Notes under the pieces: generated by a model
Databases searched by the model: none
Seen by the model: only the letters and a program-made list of their open reading frames with translations
What the model was told of the DNA's origin: nothing
Translations under genes and position numbers: made by a program
Shown here: positions 30,003-41,922 of the stretch, in pieces
How the letters are laid out: every line of letters starts with the position of its first letter
How positions within the stretch are numbered: position 1 is the first letter of the stretch
Assembly: GCF_019966535.1 (NCBI RefSeq)
Contig: NZ_JAIMID010000016.1
Location: 84,624-148,623 of the forward strand
Source: Mesobacterium pallidum
Lineage (GTDB): Bacteria; Pseudomonadota; Alphaproteobacteria; Rhodobacterales; Rhodobacteraceae
Reading direction: 5' to 3'
DNA length: 64,000 nt

Positions 30003-31891
30003 GTGCGCCCGAAGAGCCGCTCGATGTCGCTGAGTTTCAGCTCGACATAGGTGGGGCGGCCGTGGTTGCACTGGCCGGAATGGGGAGTCGCCTCCATCTC
30101 GCGCAGCAGGGCGTTCATCTCCTCGGCGCGCATGCGGCGGCCGGAGCGGATGGAGCCGTGGCAGGCCATGCGGCTGAGGATCGCCTCGATCCGCTCCTGC
30201 ACGCCGCGGGCGCTGCCGGTGTCGCTGAGTTCGTCGAGCAGGTCGCGGACGAGGGCCTCGGCGTTGACCTCGCCGAGGATCGCAGGGGTTTCGCGCACGC
30301 AGATGGCGCCGGCGCCGAAGGGTTCGAGCGTGAGGCCCATGGTGGCAAGGTCCTCGGCCACCTCGAGGATCAGGGCGGCGTCCGAGGACGACAGCTCCAC
30401 CACCTCGGGGATCAGCAGGGCCTGGGCGGGGACTCCGGTTTCGGCCAATTGGCGTTTGAGCTTTTCGTAGACGAGGCGTTCGTGCGCGGCGTGCTGGTCG
30501 ACGATGACCATGCCGTCGGCGGTCTGGGCGATGATGTAGTTCTCATGCACCTGGCCACGGGCGGCGCCGAGGGGGAGGGCCTCGTCGCGCCCTTGCGGGC
30601 GCGCCTCGGAGCCTTGCGCTGGCACGTGGGCCTCGGGATCGGCTGGGGAAGGATCTTCGGGCATGTCGACCACGCGGCCCGACCAGGCCTGGGCCATGTC
30701 CGCAAAGCCTGGTGCCTGCGCCTGGTAGGACGCCATCCGCGCACCGAGCGACGGGCGGTCCATCTGGTAGATGCGCGGCTGGGCCGGCGCCTCGGGGCGG
30801 AAGGCGCCCAGCGTGGCCTGCGCCACGGTGGTCGAGGCGCGGTGCCCGGCCCCGGCCAGCGCGTGTTTCAGCGCCGAGACGACGAGGCCCCGCGCCAGCC
30901 CGGCATCGCGGAACCGCACCTCGGACTTCGCCGGGTGCACGTTCACGTCGACCATGTGCGGGTCGCAATCGAGGAACAGCGCCAGCGCCGGGTGCCGATC
31001 GCGCGACAGGAAATCGGCATAGGCGCCGCGGATCGCCCCGGCAAAGAGCTTGTCGCGCACCGGCCGGCCGTTCACGTAGACATATTGCGCCACGGATGAG
31101 CCGCGCGAATAGGTCGGCAGGGCGGCGTAGCCGGTGAGGCGCAGCCCATCGCGCTCGGCCTCGATCCGCAGGGCGTTCTCGGCAAAGTCGCGGCCCATGA
31201 TGCGGGCCAAACGGCCGTGGAGCGCGTCGAAGAGGTCCCCCGCCTCGGGGTCCACGCGGAAGGTGGTGCGCCCCTCGCCATCCCCGGACATATCGACGAG
31301 GGTAAAGCCGACGAAGGGCTCGGCCATGGCCAGCCGCTTGATCACGTCGGAAATCGCCTGCATCTCGGACCGGTCGGTGCGCAGGAACTTGAGCCGCGCG
31401 GGCGTGGCGTAGAAAAGATCGCGCAGCTCGACAACGCTGCCCTGGCGCAGCGCGGCGGGCCGGATCGGGCCCATCTGCCCGCCCGAGACCGCGATCTGCG
31501 CCGCCTCGTGACCCGAGGCGCGCGAGGTGATCGTCAGCCGCCCGACCGCGCCAAGCGAGGGCAGCGCCTCGCCCCTAAAGCCGAAGGTGTGGATGTCGAG
31601 CAGGTCCGAGCCGTCGATCTTGGACGTGGCGTGGCGCGACAGGGCCAGCGGCAGGTCATCCGCCGTCATGCCGCAGCCGTCATCCGTCACCCGGATCAGC
31701 GTCTTGCCGCCATCGGCGATTTCCACGGTGATCCGCCGCGCCTCGGCATCGAGCGCATTCTCGACCAGTTCCTTGACAGCCGAGGCGGGGCGCTCCACCA
31801 CTTCGCCAGCCGCGATGCGGTTGATCGCGCCATCGTCAAGTTGGCGGATCACGGGGCGATCTGTGGATATCTTGGGTGCAGGAGAGGTCAT
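29999..31891 (-). CDS. mutL: DNA mismatch repair endonuclease MutL
   Basis: The 630 aa GHKL ATPase acts between MutS mismatch recognition and strand removal. ATP-binding motifs are ELVENALDAEARRITVEIAD, VTDDGCGM and FGFRGEALPSLGAVG. The C-terminal dimerisation domain carries DQHAAHERLVYE, the metal-binding endonuclease motif found in species that lack MutH. The C-terminal CPC-like region contains CHGSIRSGRRM and QCNHGRPTY. ATG 31891 fits the usual N-terminus (RPVIRQLDDGAINRIAAGEV). It is in an operon with rmuC. Confidence 0.95.
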   Translation of the reverse strand: MTSPAPKISTDRPVIRQLDDGAINRIAAGEVVERPASAVKELVENALDAEARRITVEIADGGKTLIRVTDDGCGMTADDLPLALSRHATSKIDGSDLLDIHTFGFRGEALPSLGAVGRLTITSRASGHEAAQIAVSGGQMGPIRPAALRQGSVVELRDLFYATPARLKFLRTDRSEMQAISDVIKRLAMAEPFVGFTLVDMSGDGEGRTTFRVDPEAGDLFDALHGRLARIMGRDFAENALRIEAERDGLRLTGYAALPTYSRGSSVAQYVYVNGRPVRDKLFAGAIRGAYADFLSRDRHPALALFLDCDPHMVDVNVHPAKSEVRFRDAGLARGLVVSALKHALAGAGHRASTTVAQATLGAFRPEAPAQPRIYQMDRPSLGARMASYQAQAPGFADMAQAWSGRVVDMPEDPSPADPEAHVPAQGSEARPQGRDEALPLGAARGQVHENYIIAQTADGMVIVDQHAAHERLVYEKLKRQLAETGVPAQALLIPEVVELSSSDAALILEVAEDLATMGLTLEPFGAGAICVRETPAILGEVNAEALVRDLLDELSDTGSARGVQERIEAILSRMACHGSIRSGRRMRAEEMNALLREMEATPHSGQCNHGRPTYVELKLSDIERLFGRT

Positions 31892-32006
31892 GCCCCAAGA
31901 CTTAGCATGGGGCGCGTTGATTCTGAAAGTCTCGCCGCGCAATTGGAACAAGCCCGCGAGCGTGGCGTTTCCCATTCGACAAATGGAATATGGACAGGAG
32001 ACCATC

Positions 32007-32909
32007 ATGCCGATGCATCACCAGACCAGCCCCTCCACCGGGCCGGGCAGCCTGCGGGTCGACTGCTTTTACGACGCCGCCAGCGGGTCGGGGCAATACG
32101 TGGCGGTGGACGAGGCGACGGGGCAGGCGGCGCTGATCGACGTTGTGGCCGATTTCGACACCTCGGCGGCGCGGGTCCGGTATGACAGCGCGCAGGAGAT
32201 CCTCGATTTCGTGAACGACAAGGGGTGGGAGGTCGCCTGGATCCTCGACACGCATCCCCATGCCGATCACCTGATGGCCTCGGCCTGGCTGAAGCAGCAG
32301 ACCGGGGCGCAGACCGCCATCGGGGCCCGTGTGCCTGACATCGCGGTGCTGTGGCGCAACCTCTACAACCTGCCGGACGCCTTCGACGTGGAGGGCGATT
32401 TCGACCGGCTGTTCGAGGATGGGGACCGGTTCGACCTTGGCGAGACCCAGCTACGGGTGATGCTGTCGCCCGGCCATACGCTGGGGTCGATCAGCTACGT
32501 CGCGGGCGATGCGGCCTTTGTCCATGACACCTTCATGGCCGCCGACGTGGGCACCAGCCGGGCCGATTTTCCCGGCGGCTCCTCGGCCGAGCTCTACGAC
32601 TCGCTGCAGGCCCTGCTCGACCTGCCGGATGACACGCGGCTGTTCCATGGTCATGACTACCCGCCGGTGGGCGCGCGCGAGGACCCGGCCTTCTTTGCCA
32701 CCGTGGCCGAGCAGCGCGAGACCAACCCGCATCTGAAGGGCGGGCGCAGCAAGGAAGACTTCTGCCGCATCCGTGACGCGCGCGACGAAAAGCTGTCTTT
32801 GCCGGACCGGATGCTGCATGCCTTGCAGGTGAACCTGCGCGGAGGGCGCTTGCCCGAGCCCGAAGAGGATGGGCAGAGTTACTTCAAGATCCCTGCGAAC
32901 CGATTCTGA
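32007..32909 (+). CDS. MBL-fold metallo-hydrolase, persulfide-dioxygenase-like
   Basis: This is a 300 aa metallo-beta-lactamase-fold protein. The metal motif is THPHADHL (His83, His85, Asp87, His88); further ligands lie in SPGHTLGSISYVAG and FHGHDYPP. It is related to glyoxalase II-type and ETHE1/BlhA-type enzymes that oxidise sulfane sulfur. The rhodanese gene 18 bp downstream supports a role in sulfide or persulfide detoxification. ATG 32007 follows GGACAGGAG. It lacks an attached rhodanese domain, and no BigR-like regulator is nearby. Confidence 0.88.
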   Translation: MPMHHQTSPSTGPGSLRVDCFYDAASGSGQYVAVDEATGQAALIDVVADFDTSAARVRYDSAQEILDFVNDKGWEVAWILDTHPHADHLMASAWLKQQTGAQTAIGARVPDIAVLWRNLYNLPDAFDVEGDFDRLFEDGDRFDLGETQLRVMLSPGHTLGSISYVAGDAAFVHDTFMAADVGTSRADFPGGSSAELYDSLQALLDLPDDTRLFHGHDYPPVGAREDPAFFATVAEQRETNPHLKGGRSKEDFCRIRDARDEKLSLPDRMLHALQVNLRGGRLPEPEEDGQSYFKIPANRF

Positions 32910-32927
32910 CTGCGAAGGAGACGTGAC

Positions 32928-33305
32928 ATGAAGACCGAAACCGTGGACGGCGCGACGTTCGAGACCTGGACCGTGGACGAGGTCCACACAGGCATGGCCG
33001 AGGGCCGTATCGTCGTGATCGACGTGCGCACCCCGCAGGAATACATGTTTGAACATATCGAGGGCGCGCTGCTGATGCCGCTGGCCTTCTTTGCCCCCAG
33101 CGGGCTGCCGGGCCAGGCGGAGAAGCAGATCGTGCTGCATTGCGGCTCGGGCATGCGGTCGGAAAAGATGGCGCGGCTGGCGATGTCTCAAGGCATCGGC
33201 AAGATCGCGCATATGGAGGGCGGCTTTGGTGCCTGGAAGCAGGCAGGCAAGCCCTATATCGGCACCAACATGGGGACCGGCGCGCCGCAGCGCGTGGCGC
33301 CCTGA
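32928..33305 (+). CDS. rhodanese-like sulfurtransferase
   Basis: This is a single-domain rhodanese of 125 aa. CDC25-type hallmarks are VVIDVRTPQEYMFEHIEGAL near the N-terminus and the active-site loop HCGSGMRSEK with Cys72. GGAGACGTG precedes the start. It is co-transcribed with the MBL-fold hydrolase and should exchange sulfane sulfur with thiols, so the pair probably handles persulfides. The transcript ends at a hairpin shared with argE. Confidence 0.9.
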   Translation: MKTETVDGATFETWTVDEVHTGMAEGRIVVIDVRTPQEYMFEHIEGALLMPLAFFAPSGLPGQAEKQIVLHCGSGMRSEKMARLAMSQGIGKIAHMEGGFGAWKQAGKPYIGTNMGTGAPQRVAP

Positions 33306-33370
33306 GGTTGCCGCGCCAAGCGAACGCCCCTTTGTGGCGTGGCCTTCGGCGAGAGTATTTGTGGAATAAT

Positions 33371-33402
33371 GAAAGGGCGGGGCCGCGTGGGGCCGCCCTT
33401 TC
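33371..33402. terminator. bidirectional hairpin between rhodanese and argE-like gene
   Basis: GAAAGGGCGG (33371-33380) pairs with CCGCCCTTTC (33393-33402) between two convergent genes. The left arm directly continues a GAGTATTTGTGGAATAAT stretch that also occurs in the hairpin at 47884-47949. Confidence 0.65.
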
Positions 33403-33407
33403 CTGTG

Positions 33408-34565
33408 TCAGGCGGCCAGCTTGCGGCGCAGCCCCTCGAGCATGTCGAGGCAGCGGTCGAGCTGGTCGAGGCTGACGTATTCATCGGGCTTGTGGGCCTG
33501 GTCGATGCTGCCCGGCCCGCAGACCACGGCCGAGAGGCCGAGGCGGGTGAAGATGCCGGCCTCGGTCCCGAAGGGGGCCACGTCGGCGGTATTGGCGCCG
33601 GTGAGTTCCGCCACCAGCGCGCGGGCTTCGTTGTCGTCCATGGGCTCGAGGCCCTCGACCTCGCCGATCACCTCGGTCTCGATGCTGGCGGCGGGATGAA
33701 CGGCGCGCATCTGGCCGAGCAGCTTGTCCACATGGTCCGCAACGGCCTGCTTGACGAAATCCAAGTCCGATTGCTGCACGGGGCGGAATTCCCAGTCGAC
33801 CTCGGCGCGGCCCACGATCACGTTATGGGCGACGCCGCCGCGGATGCCGCCGACGTTGAGCGTGGTCCAGGGCGGATCGAACCGGCTAGAGGCGGGCGCG
33901 CGGGGCTTGAGCTCTTCGCGCAGTTCGAGCAGGCGCGAGACGTAGCGGACGGCGTATTCGGCGGCGTTGACGCCGCGGTCCGGGGCCGATCCGTGGCCTT
34001 CGAGCCCGGTGAAGCGGGCGGTGTATTCGCAGCAGCCCTTGTGGCCTTCGATGATCCGCATGTCGGTCGGTTCGCCGATGATCGCCATGGCGGGGCGGAT
34101 GCCGCGATCTTGCAGGTGCGGCAGCAGGGCCTGGGCGCCCATGCAGCCGGTTTCCTCGTCATGGGTAAAGCAGAAGTGGATCGGGCGCCGCAGCTCTTGC
34201 GCGGCGAATTCGGGGGCCATGGCCATGGCGGCGGCGATGAACCCCTTCATGTCGCAGGTGCCGCGGCCAAAGATCAGCCCGGCGCGCTCATGGGTCTCGA
34301 ACGGGTCGGTCGTCCAGTCCTGGTCGGCGACCGGGACCACGTCGGTATGGCCCGACAGGATGATCCCGCCGTCGCGGTCCGGGCCCAGGGTCGCCCAGAG
34401 GTTCGCCTTGCGCCCGGTCTTGTCGTGAAAGATGTCCACCCGCGCGCCAAGGTCCCCCAGCCGGTTGGCGAGGTAGACGATCAGCTCGAGGTTGCTTTCG
34501 GTCGAGACGGTCGGATGGGCGATCAGGTCCGACAGGATCTCGCGCGTCGCGGCCATGCGGTTCAT
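33408..34565 (-). CDS. M20 deacylase, acetylornithine deacetylase-like
   Basis: This is a 385 aa zinc amidohydrolase of the ArgE/DapE group. Metal-site motifs are ILSGHTDVVPVADQDW, FGRGTCDMKGF and THDEETGCMGAQ; EGHGSAPDRGVNA marks the dimerisation part. ATG 34565 overlaps the stop of the M24 gene upstream by 4 bases. ArgE cleaves N2-acetylornithine; in this context a deacetylase of the product of a DoeA-like ring-opening enzyme (N-acetyl-diaminobutyrate or a relative) is a reasonable alternative. Confidence 0.85.
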   Translation of the reverse strand: MNRMAATREILSDLIAHPTVSTESNLELIVYLANRLGDLGARVDIFHDKTGRKANLWATLGPDRDGGIILSGHTDVVPVADQDWTTDPFETHERAGLIFGRGTCDMKGFIAAAMAMAPEFAAQELRRPIHFCFTHDEETGCMGAQALLPHLQDRGIRPAMAIIGEPTDMRIIEGHKGCCEYTARFTGLEGHGSAPDRGVNAAEYAVRYVSRLLELREELKPRAPASSRFDPPWTTLNVGGIRGGVAHNVIVGRAEVDWEFRPVQQSDLDFVKQAVADHVDKLLGQMRAVHPAASIETEVIGEVEGLEPMDDNEARALVAELTGANTADVAPFGTEAGIFTRLGLSAVVCGPGSIDQAHKPDEYVSLDQLDRCLDMLEGLRRKLAA

Positions 34566-35743
34566 TTGACGAACATCTTTCTCGGGCGGTCGCAGAAGGT
34601 CTCGGCCGGCCCGTCCTCGGTGATGAGGATGGATTCGGTGATCTCGAGGCCCCAATTCTCCATCCAGAGGCCGGGCATGAAGTGGAAGGTCATGCCGGGT
34701 TTCAGCTCGCTCTCGTCCTCGGCCCGCAGGGAGATCGTGCGTTCGCCCCAGTCGGGCGGGTACGACAGCCCGATGGGATAGCCGCAGCGCGCGCCGCGTT
34801 CGATCCCGGCGCGCAGCAGCGGGGCGGCCAAGGCATTGGCCACGTCGCAGGCGCGGTTGCCGGCGCGGGCGGCCTCGAGACCCGCTTCGAGCCCCTCGAC
34901 CAGCGCGGCCTCGGCGTTCAGCAGGAACTCGGGTGGCTTGCCGAGGAAGATCGTCCGGCAGAAGGGCGCGTGGTAGCGGCGGTAACAGCCGGAGATCTCG
35001 AAGAACGTCGCCTCGCCAGTCTCGAAGGGGCGGCCGTGCCAGGTCAGGTGCGGCGCGGCGGCGTCGGGACCCGAAGGCAGCAGCGGCACGATGGCCGCGT
35101 AATCGCCCCAGTGCCCGTCCGCGCCCATCACCCCGTCATGCAGGATATCGGCGACGACCTCGTTCTTGGGCACGCCCGGTTCGACCCGTTCCAGCAGGCC
35201 ATCGACGATCTTTTCGCTGATCTTCGCGGCGCGGCGGATGAAGGTGATCTCTTCGTCCGATTTCACCCCGCGCTGCCAGTTCACCAGCGCCGTCGCGTCG
35301 ATCAGCCTGGCATTCGGCAGGCTTTCGGCCAGCGATTGATGTGCCTTGGCCGAGTAATAGTAATTGTCCATCTCGACGCCGATGCGGCTGGTTTCGTGCC
35401 CCAGCATCTTGAGCCGCTCGGCCAGGTCCTGCATCGGGTGCCGTTCGGTCGATTGCACGAAATGGTCGGCATAGCCCATCACGTAGGCATCCCCCATCCA
35501 GACCGTGCGCAGCGCGCCGTTGGTGTCCTGGTTGCGGCCCCACCAGATCGGGTCGGACTCGAGGCTGACGATCACCCCCTGGTGGACGTAGAACGACCAG
35601 CCGTCATAGGCGGTCAGCCAGTTCTGGTTCGACGGGTCGGTGATGAACAACACGTCCAGCCCGGCCTTTTCCATCGCCGCCCGGGTCAGGGCCAGGCGCC
35701 GCTGGAACTCGGCCTCGGAAAAGGGGAGATGCTTGCGAATCAT
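34562..35743 (-). CDS. M24 family hydrolase, ectoine hydrolase (DoeA)-like
   Basis: This is a 393 aa creatinase/prolidase-fold hydrolase. The N-terminal domain has TDPSNQNWLTAYDGWSFYVH and RHPMQDLAE, and the catalytic domain GVEMDNYYYSAKAHQSL, NWQRGVKSDEEITFIRRAAK and FEISGCYRRYHAPFCRTIFL. These match the DoeA/EutD subfamily that opens the ectoine ring better than Xaa-Pro aminopeptidases. The usual ectoine partners (EutBC, EnuR, UehABC, AstE-type DoeB) are absent here, so the substrate may differ. It is the first gene of the operon with the ArgE-like gene and divergent from the aminotransferase. Confidence 0.8.
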   Translation of the reverse strand: MIRKHLPFSEAEFQRRLALTRAAMEKAGLDVLFITDPSNQNWLTAYDGWSFYVHQGVIVSLESDPIWWGRNQDTNGALRTVWMGDAYVMGYADHFVQSTERHPMQDLAERLKMLGHETSRIGVEMDNYYYSAKAHQSLAESLPNARLIDATALVNWQRGVKSDEEITFIRRAAKISEKIVDGLLERVEPGVPKNEVVADILHDGVMGADGHWGDYAAIVPLLPSGPDAAAPHLTWHGRPFETGEATFFEISGCYRRYHAPFCRTIFLGKPPEFLLNAEAALVEGLEAGLEAARAGNRACDVANALAAPLLRAGIERGARCGYPIGLSYPPDWGERTISLRAEDESELKPGMTFHFMPGLWMENWGLEITESILITEDGPAETFCDRPRKMFVK

Positions 35744-35938
35744 GCGCCGGGTTCCTTCCGTTTCGGTGGGGTGATCCTGTTAAAAGGAGCACGCAGGGAC
35801 CAGATCGGGCTGGTCCGAAAACGACCCGTGATGCCGTTTTTTCGATGCCTGCACAATGCTTTGGCACCACTTGGTTGCGGTCGCATCTACGAATGGTAGG
35901 TGTTGGGAAAGAACTCGTCAAACCACCCGGAGGCCAAC

Positions 35939-37309
35939 ATGCTGCGCAACGACCAACTTGCTGAATGGGATCGCGAAAGCTTTTTCCACCCCTCGACGCA
36001 CCTTGGCGCCTTTGCCCGCGGCGAGCTTGGCAACCGCATCGTGACCGGCGGGCAGGGCTGTCATATCGAGGACCGCGAGGGGAACCGGCTGCTTGACGCC
36101 TTCGCCGGGCTCTACTGCGTGAACGTGGGCTACGGCCGGACCGAGATCGCCGATGCCATCGCCGCGCAGGCGCATGAGCTGGCGTATTACCATTCCTATG
36201 TCGGCCACGGCACCGAGGCGAGCGTGACCCTGGCCAAGATGATCATGGACCGCGCGCCGGATCACATGTCCAAGGTGTACTTCGGCCTGTCGGGCTCGGA
36301 CGCAAACGAGACCAACATCAAGCTGGTCTGGTACTACAACAACATCCTCGGCCGCCCCGAGAAGAAGAAGATCATCAGCCGCTGGCGGGGCTATCACGGC
36401 TCGGGCCTGATGACCGGCTCGCTGACCGGGCTCGAGTTGTTCCACAAGAAATTCGACCTGCCGCTGAGCCAGGTGGTGCATACCGAAGCGCCCTATTATT
36501 TCCGCCGTCCCGCCGGGATCGAGACCGAGGCCGAGTTCGTCGCCCATTGCGTGGCGAAGCTGGAAGAGCTGATCGAGGCCGAGGGCGCCGACACCATCGC
36601 CGCCTTCATCGGCGAGCCGGTGCTGGGCACGGGCGGCATCGTGCCCCCGCCCGCCGGCTACTGGGACGCGATCCAGGAGGTGCTGACCAAGCACGACATC
36701 CTGCTGATCGCGGACGAGGTCGTGACCGGGTTCGGCCGCCTCGGGTCGATGTTCGGGTCGACGCACTACGGGCTGAAGCCCGACCTGATGACCATCGCCA
36801 AGGGTCTGACCAGCGCCTACGCGCCGCTGTCGGGCTCGATCGTGTCGGACAGGATGTGGCAGGTGCTGATGCAGGGGACGGACGAAAACGGCCCCATCGG
36901 GCACGGCTGGACCTACTCGGCCCACCCCATCGGCGCCGCCGCCGGGGTCGCGAACCTGCGGCTGATCGACGAATTGAACCTGATCGGCAATGCGGGCGAG
37001 GTCGGTGCCTACTTCTTGAGCGGCCTGCGCGAGGCGCTGGGCGAGCATGCCCATGTCGGCGAGGTGCGCGGCGAGGGGCTGATGGCCGCCGTCGAATTCG
37101 TCAAGGACCGTGACACGCGCACGCTTTTTGACCCCAAGGAAACGATTGGCGCCAAGGTCGCCGGCGCCTTGCTGAAACGTGGCATCATCGGCCGGGCCAT
37201 GCCGCAGGGCGATATCCTCGGCTTTGCGCCGCCGTTCTGCATGACGCGGGCCGAAGCCGACTCGGTTGTCGCCGCCACGAAGGATTCGGTTGCCGAAATC
37301 CTCGGGTGA
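35939..37309 (+). CDS. class III aminotransferase (putrescine/omega-amino acid type)
   Basis: This 456 aa PLP enzyme transfers a terminal amino group to pyruvate or a keto acid. Motifs are YGRTEIADAIAAQAHELAYY, VYFGLSGSDANETNIKLVWY, the YHGSG motif, ADEVVTGFGRLGSMFG and MTIAKGLTSAYAPLSG with the PLP-binding lysine. Closest functional groups are SpuC-like polyamine and DoeD-like diaminobutyrate aminotransferases. ATG 35939 follows CGGAGG. It heads the operon-like run with the PotABCD-type importer and is divergent from the DoeA-like gene. Confidence 0.88.
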   Translation: MLRNDQLAEWDRESFFHPSTHLGAFARGELGNRIVTGGQGCHIEDREGNRLLDAFAGLYCVNVGYGRTEIADAIAAQAHELAYYHSYVGHGTEASVTLAKMIMDRAPDHMSKVYFGLSGSDANETNIKLVWYYNNILGRPEKKKIISRWRGYHGSGLMTGSLTGLELFHKKFDLPLSQVVHTEAPYYFRRPAGIETEAEFVAHCVAKLEELIEAEGADTIAAFIGEPVLGTGGIVPPPAGYWDAIQEVLTKHDILLIADEVVTGFGRLGSMFGSTHYGLKPDLMTIAKGLTSAYAPLSGSIVSDRMWQVLMQGTDENGPIGHGWTYSAHPIGAAAGVANLRLIDELNLIGNAGEVGAYFLSGLREALGEHAHVGEVRGEGLMAAVEFVKDRDTRTLFDPKETIGAKVAGALLKRGIIGRAMPQGDILGFAPPFCMTRAEADSVVAATKDSVAEILG

Positions 37310-37475
37310 CCTAAGTGAAGGGTCTCAAAGCGGCATTTTCCCCTGCGGAAACCGCGCAGATGTCGGAATCCGTTGTAAAATGCCGTATTCCGGTTGCATG
37401 CCGGGTAGGGTGGCGTTTAGCCTTTGAACGGGACGCGGGAAAACCCGCGCGTAAAAAATAGACAGGGAGCCAGTC

Positions 37476-38576
<1,101 letters not shown>

Positions 38577-38692
38577 CCTCTTTGCTGCGCGCGGCCCGAA
38601 AGTCCGCGCGCGGTGAGACACGGTCCTTCGTCTGAACCCGTGGCGTGGGGCCTTACAAAACCCATAACGGGAACAACTCAGGGAGCACAGTT

Positions 38693-39814
<1,122 letters not shown>

Positions 39815-39826
39815 GGGCACCGTGGC

Positions 39827-39845
39827 GGTGGGGTGAAACCCCACC
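39827..39845 (+). terminator. hairpin after the binding-protein gene (attenuator)
   Basis: GGTGGGGT and ACCCCACC pair around GAA, 13 bp after the stop. No T-run. It probably protects the upstream mRNA or partly terminates before the permease genes. Confidence 0.6.
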
Positions 39846-39910
39846 CTGCACCTTTGATCAATCCGGGGGGCGAGCCGTTCGCCCTCCGGTCCCCAGAAAG
39901 GATCGCGGAC

Positions 39911-40198
39911 ATGCCCAAGGGCTATATGATCGGCCACATCACCGTGAACGACCCCGAGGCATACAAGGAGTATGTCGAGAGGGACACCCCGATCCTGCAA
40001 GGCTACGGCGGCCGGTTCATCATCCGCGGCGGCGCCTCCGAGGCCCCGGAAGGCCCGATGAAGGACCGCCATGTGGTGATCGAGTTCGACAGTTTCGAAC
40101 AGGCCCGCGCCGCCTATTATTCGCCGGAATACCAGGAGGTGGTGAAGATCCGTCACGCCACCGCCGACAGCGACTTCGTCCTCGTCGAGGGCGTCTGA
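39911..40198 (+). CDS. DUF1330 family protein
   Basis: This 95 aa ferredoxin-like (alpha-beta barrel) protein starts MPKGYMIGHITVNDPEAYKE and has GYGGRFIIRGG and HVVIEFDSFEQARAAYYSPE, the DUF1330 pattern. ATG 39911 follows AAAGGA. DUF1330 members are small dimers of unknown enzymatic role. This one is embedded between the binding protein and permease genes of the PotABCD-type importer, which suggests a link to metabolism of the imported compound. Confidence 0.88.
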   Translation: MPKGYMIGHITVNDPEAYKEYVERDTPILQGYGGRFIIRGGASEAPEGPMKDRHVVIEFDSFEQARAAYYSPEYQEVVKIRHATADSDFVLVEGV

Positions 40199-40226
40199 CT
40201 GGTCCACGGGTCACAGGAAAGCACGC

Positions 40227-41918
40227 ATGACGCACAGCACGACAGAACCCGCGAATTTCACCGGCGCCGCGCCCAAGGCCGGGCCCATGCTGGCCGCCGA
40301 CGGCAGGCCGCTCAAGAAAAGCCTGGCGCGTGCGCTGCGCCGCCAGAAGCTGCGGGCGCTGATGCTGGTCGCGCCGCTGCTGATCTTCGTGCTGGTGACC
40401 TTCATCGCGCCCATCGCGGACATGCTCTTCCGCTCGGTCGAGAACCAGATCGTGTCCGAGACGCTGCCCGAAACCGTCATGGCCCTGCAGGAGTGGAACG
40501 GTGAAAGCGACATTCCCGATGCGGCCTATGACGCCATCTATTTCGATCTTTTCACCGCGGCCGAGGCCAAGCAGCACACGCGGCTTGGCACCCGTCTGAA
40601 CTACGAACAGACCGGCATCTCGTCGCTGTTCCGCACCTCGGGGCGCCAGCTCGACGACATCGGCGACGACGTCCACGATGCGCTCGAGGACATCAACCCG
40701 GCCTGGGACGAGCCCGCGCCCTGGTACCAGATGATGAACGCCGGCGACCGTCCCGTGGACACCGCGCTGCTGGACACCAAGATGTTCGACATGCGCGCCC
40801 TGACCGGCGAAGTCCTGGAAGGCGATCTGGGCTTTGCCCCCGCTCGGGAGGTGTCGGACCTGCTGCCGCGCACCGCCGCCGCCTATACCAGCTGGGCGAT
40901 CTACACCGCCCTTGTGGACGGCGACATCGTGGCCGAGGAAGATCCGTGGGAATCCGTCTTCGCAGCCCTCGCCAGCGATCTGCAATCGGGCGCCGACGTG
41001 TCGGGTTACAGCGGTCCCGGGGCCGACATGCTGGCCGAGGCCGCCGCGAACCTCGATGCGCTGCCGGCGGTCGATTTCCGCAACGTGATGGTCGGGATCG
41101 ACGAGGATTGGGGCGCGCTCGAGAATTGGCAGACCATCAAGCTGTACAGTCCCGATTACACGCCGGGCTACTTCCTCAACTCCGTCGACATGCAGAACGG
41201 CATCGACGGCGCCCAGATGCGCCCCGAGAACGAACGGATCTACATCACGCTGTTCATCCGCACGCTCTACCTGTCGCTGGTCATCACCGGGTCCTGCATC
41301 CTGCTGAGCTACCCGGTGGCCTTCCTGCTGTCGAACCTGCCGGCGCGTAGTGCGAACCTGCTGATGATCCTGGTGCTGCTGCCCTTCTGGACTTCGCTGC
41401 TGGTGCGGACCAGCGCATGGAAGGTTATGCTGCAACAGCAGGGCGTCATCAACGACGTGCTGGTCTGGCTCGGCCTCGTGGCCGATGACAGCCGGCTCGT
41501 GATGATCAACAACCAGACCGGCACGATCATCGCCATGACGCATATCCTGCTGCCGTTCATGATCCTGCCGATGTACTCGGTCATGTCGACGATCCCGCCC
41601 TACTACGTACGCGCCGCGAAGTCGCTGGGCGCGACCAACTGGACGGCGTTCTGGCGGGTCTACTTCCCGCAGTCGATCCCGGGGATCGGGGCGGGGTCGA
41701 TCCTCGTCTTCATCCTGGCCATCGGCTACTACATCACGCCCGAGATCGTCGGCGGCACCAAGGGCGTCTTCATCTCGAACCGGATCGCCTATCACATCTC
41801 GTCCTCGCTCAACTGGGGCCTCGCGGCCGCGCTGGGGACAATCCTGCTGGCGGTGGTCCTGATCCTTTACTGGGCCTACGACCGAATCGTCGGCATCGAC
41901 AACGTGAAGCTGGGGTAA
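40227..41918 (+). CDS. ABC permease, PotB-like, with large periplasmic insertion
   Basis: This 563 aa permease is about twice the normal PotB length. The first membrane span (LMLVAPLLIFVLVTFIAPIA) is followed by an acidic loop of about 280 residues (for example RTSGRQLDDIGDDVHDALED and YLNSVDMQNG-like sequence) before the remaining spans. The ATPase-docking loop is YYVRAAKSLGATNWTAFWRV. The inserted loop should face the periplasm and could contact the binding protein. The start follows CAGGAAAG. It is followed after 4 bp by potC. Confidence 0.88.
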   Translation: MTHSTTEPANFTGAAPKAGPMLAADGRPLKKSLARALRRQKLRALMLVAPLLIFVLVTFIAPIADMLFRSVENQIVSETLPETVMALQEWNGESDIPDAAYDAIYFDLFTAAEAKQHTRLGTRLNYEQTGISSLFRTSGRQLDDIGDDVHDALEDINPAWDEPAPWYQMMNAGDRPVDTALLDTKMFDMRALTGEVLEGDLGFAPAREVSDLLPRTAAAYTSWAIYTALVDGDIVAEEDPWESVFAALASDLQSGADVSGYSGPGADMLAEAAANLDALPAVDFRNVMVGIDEDWGALENWQTIKLYSPDYTPGYFLNSVDMQNGIDGAQMRPENERIYITLFIRTLYLSLVITGSCILLSYPVAFLLSNLPARSANLLMILVLLPFWTSLLVRTSAWKVMLQQQGVINDVLVWLGLVADDSRLVMINNQTGTIIAMTHILLPFMILPMYSVMSTIPPYYVRAAKSLGATNWTAFWRVYFPQSIPGIGAGSILVFILAIGYYITPEIVGGTKGVFISNRIAYHISSSLNWGLAAALGTILLAVVLILYWAYDRIVGIDNVKLG

Positions 41919-41922
41919 AGTC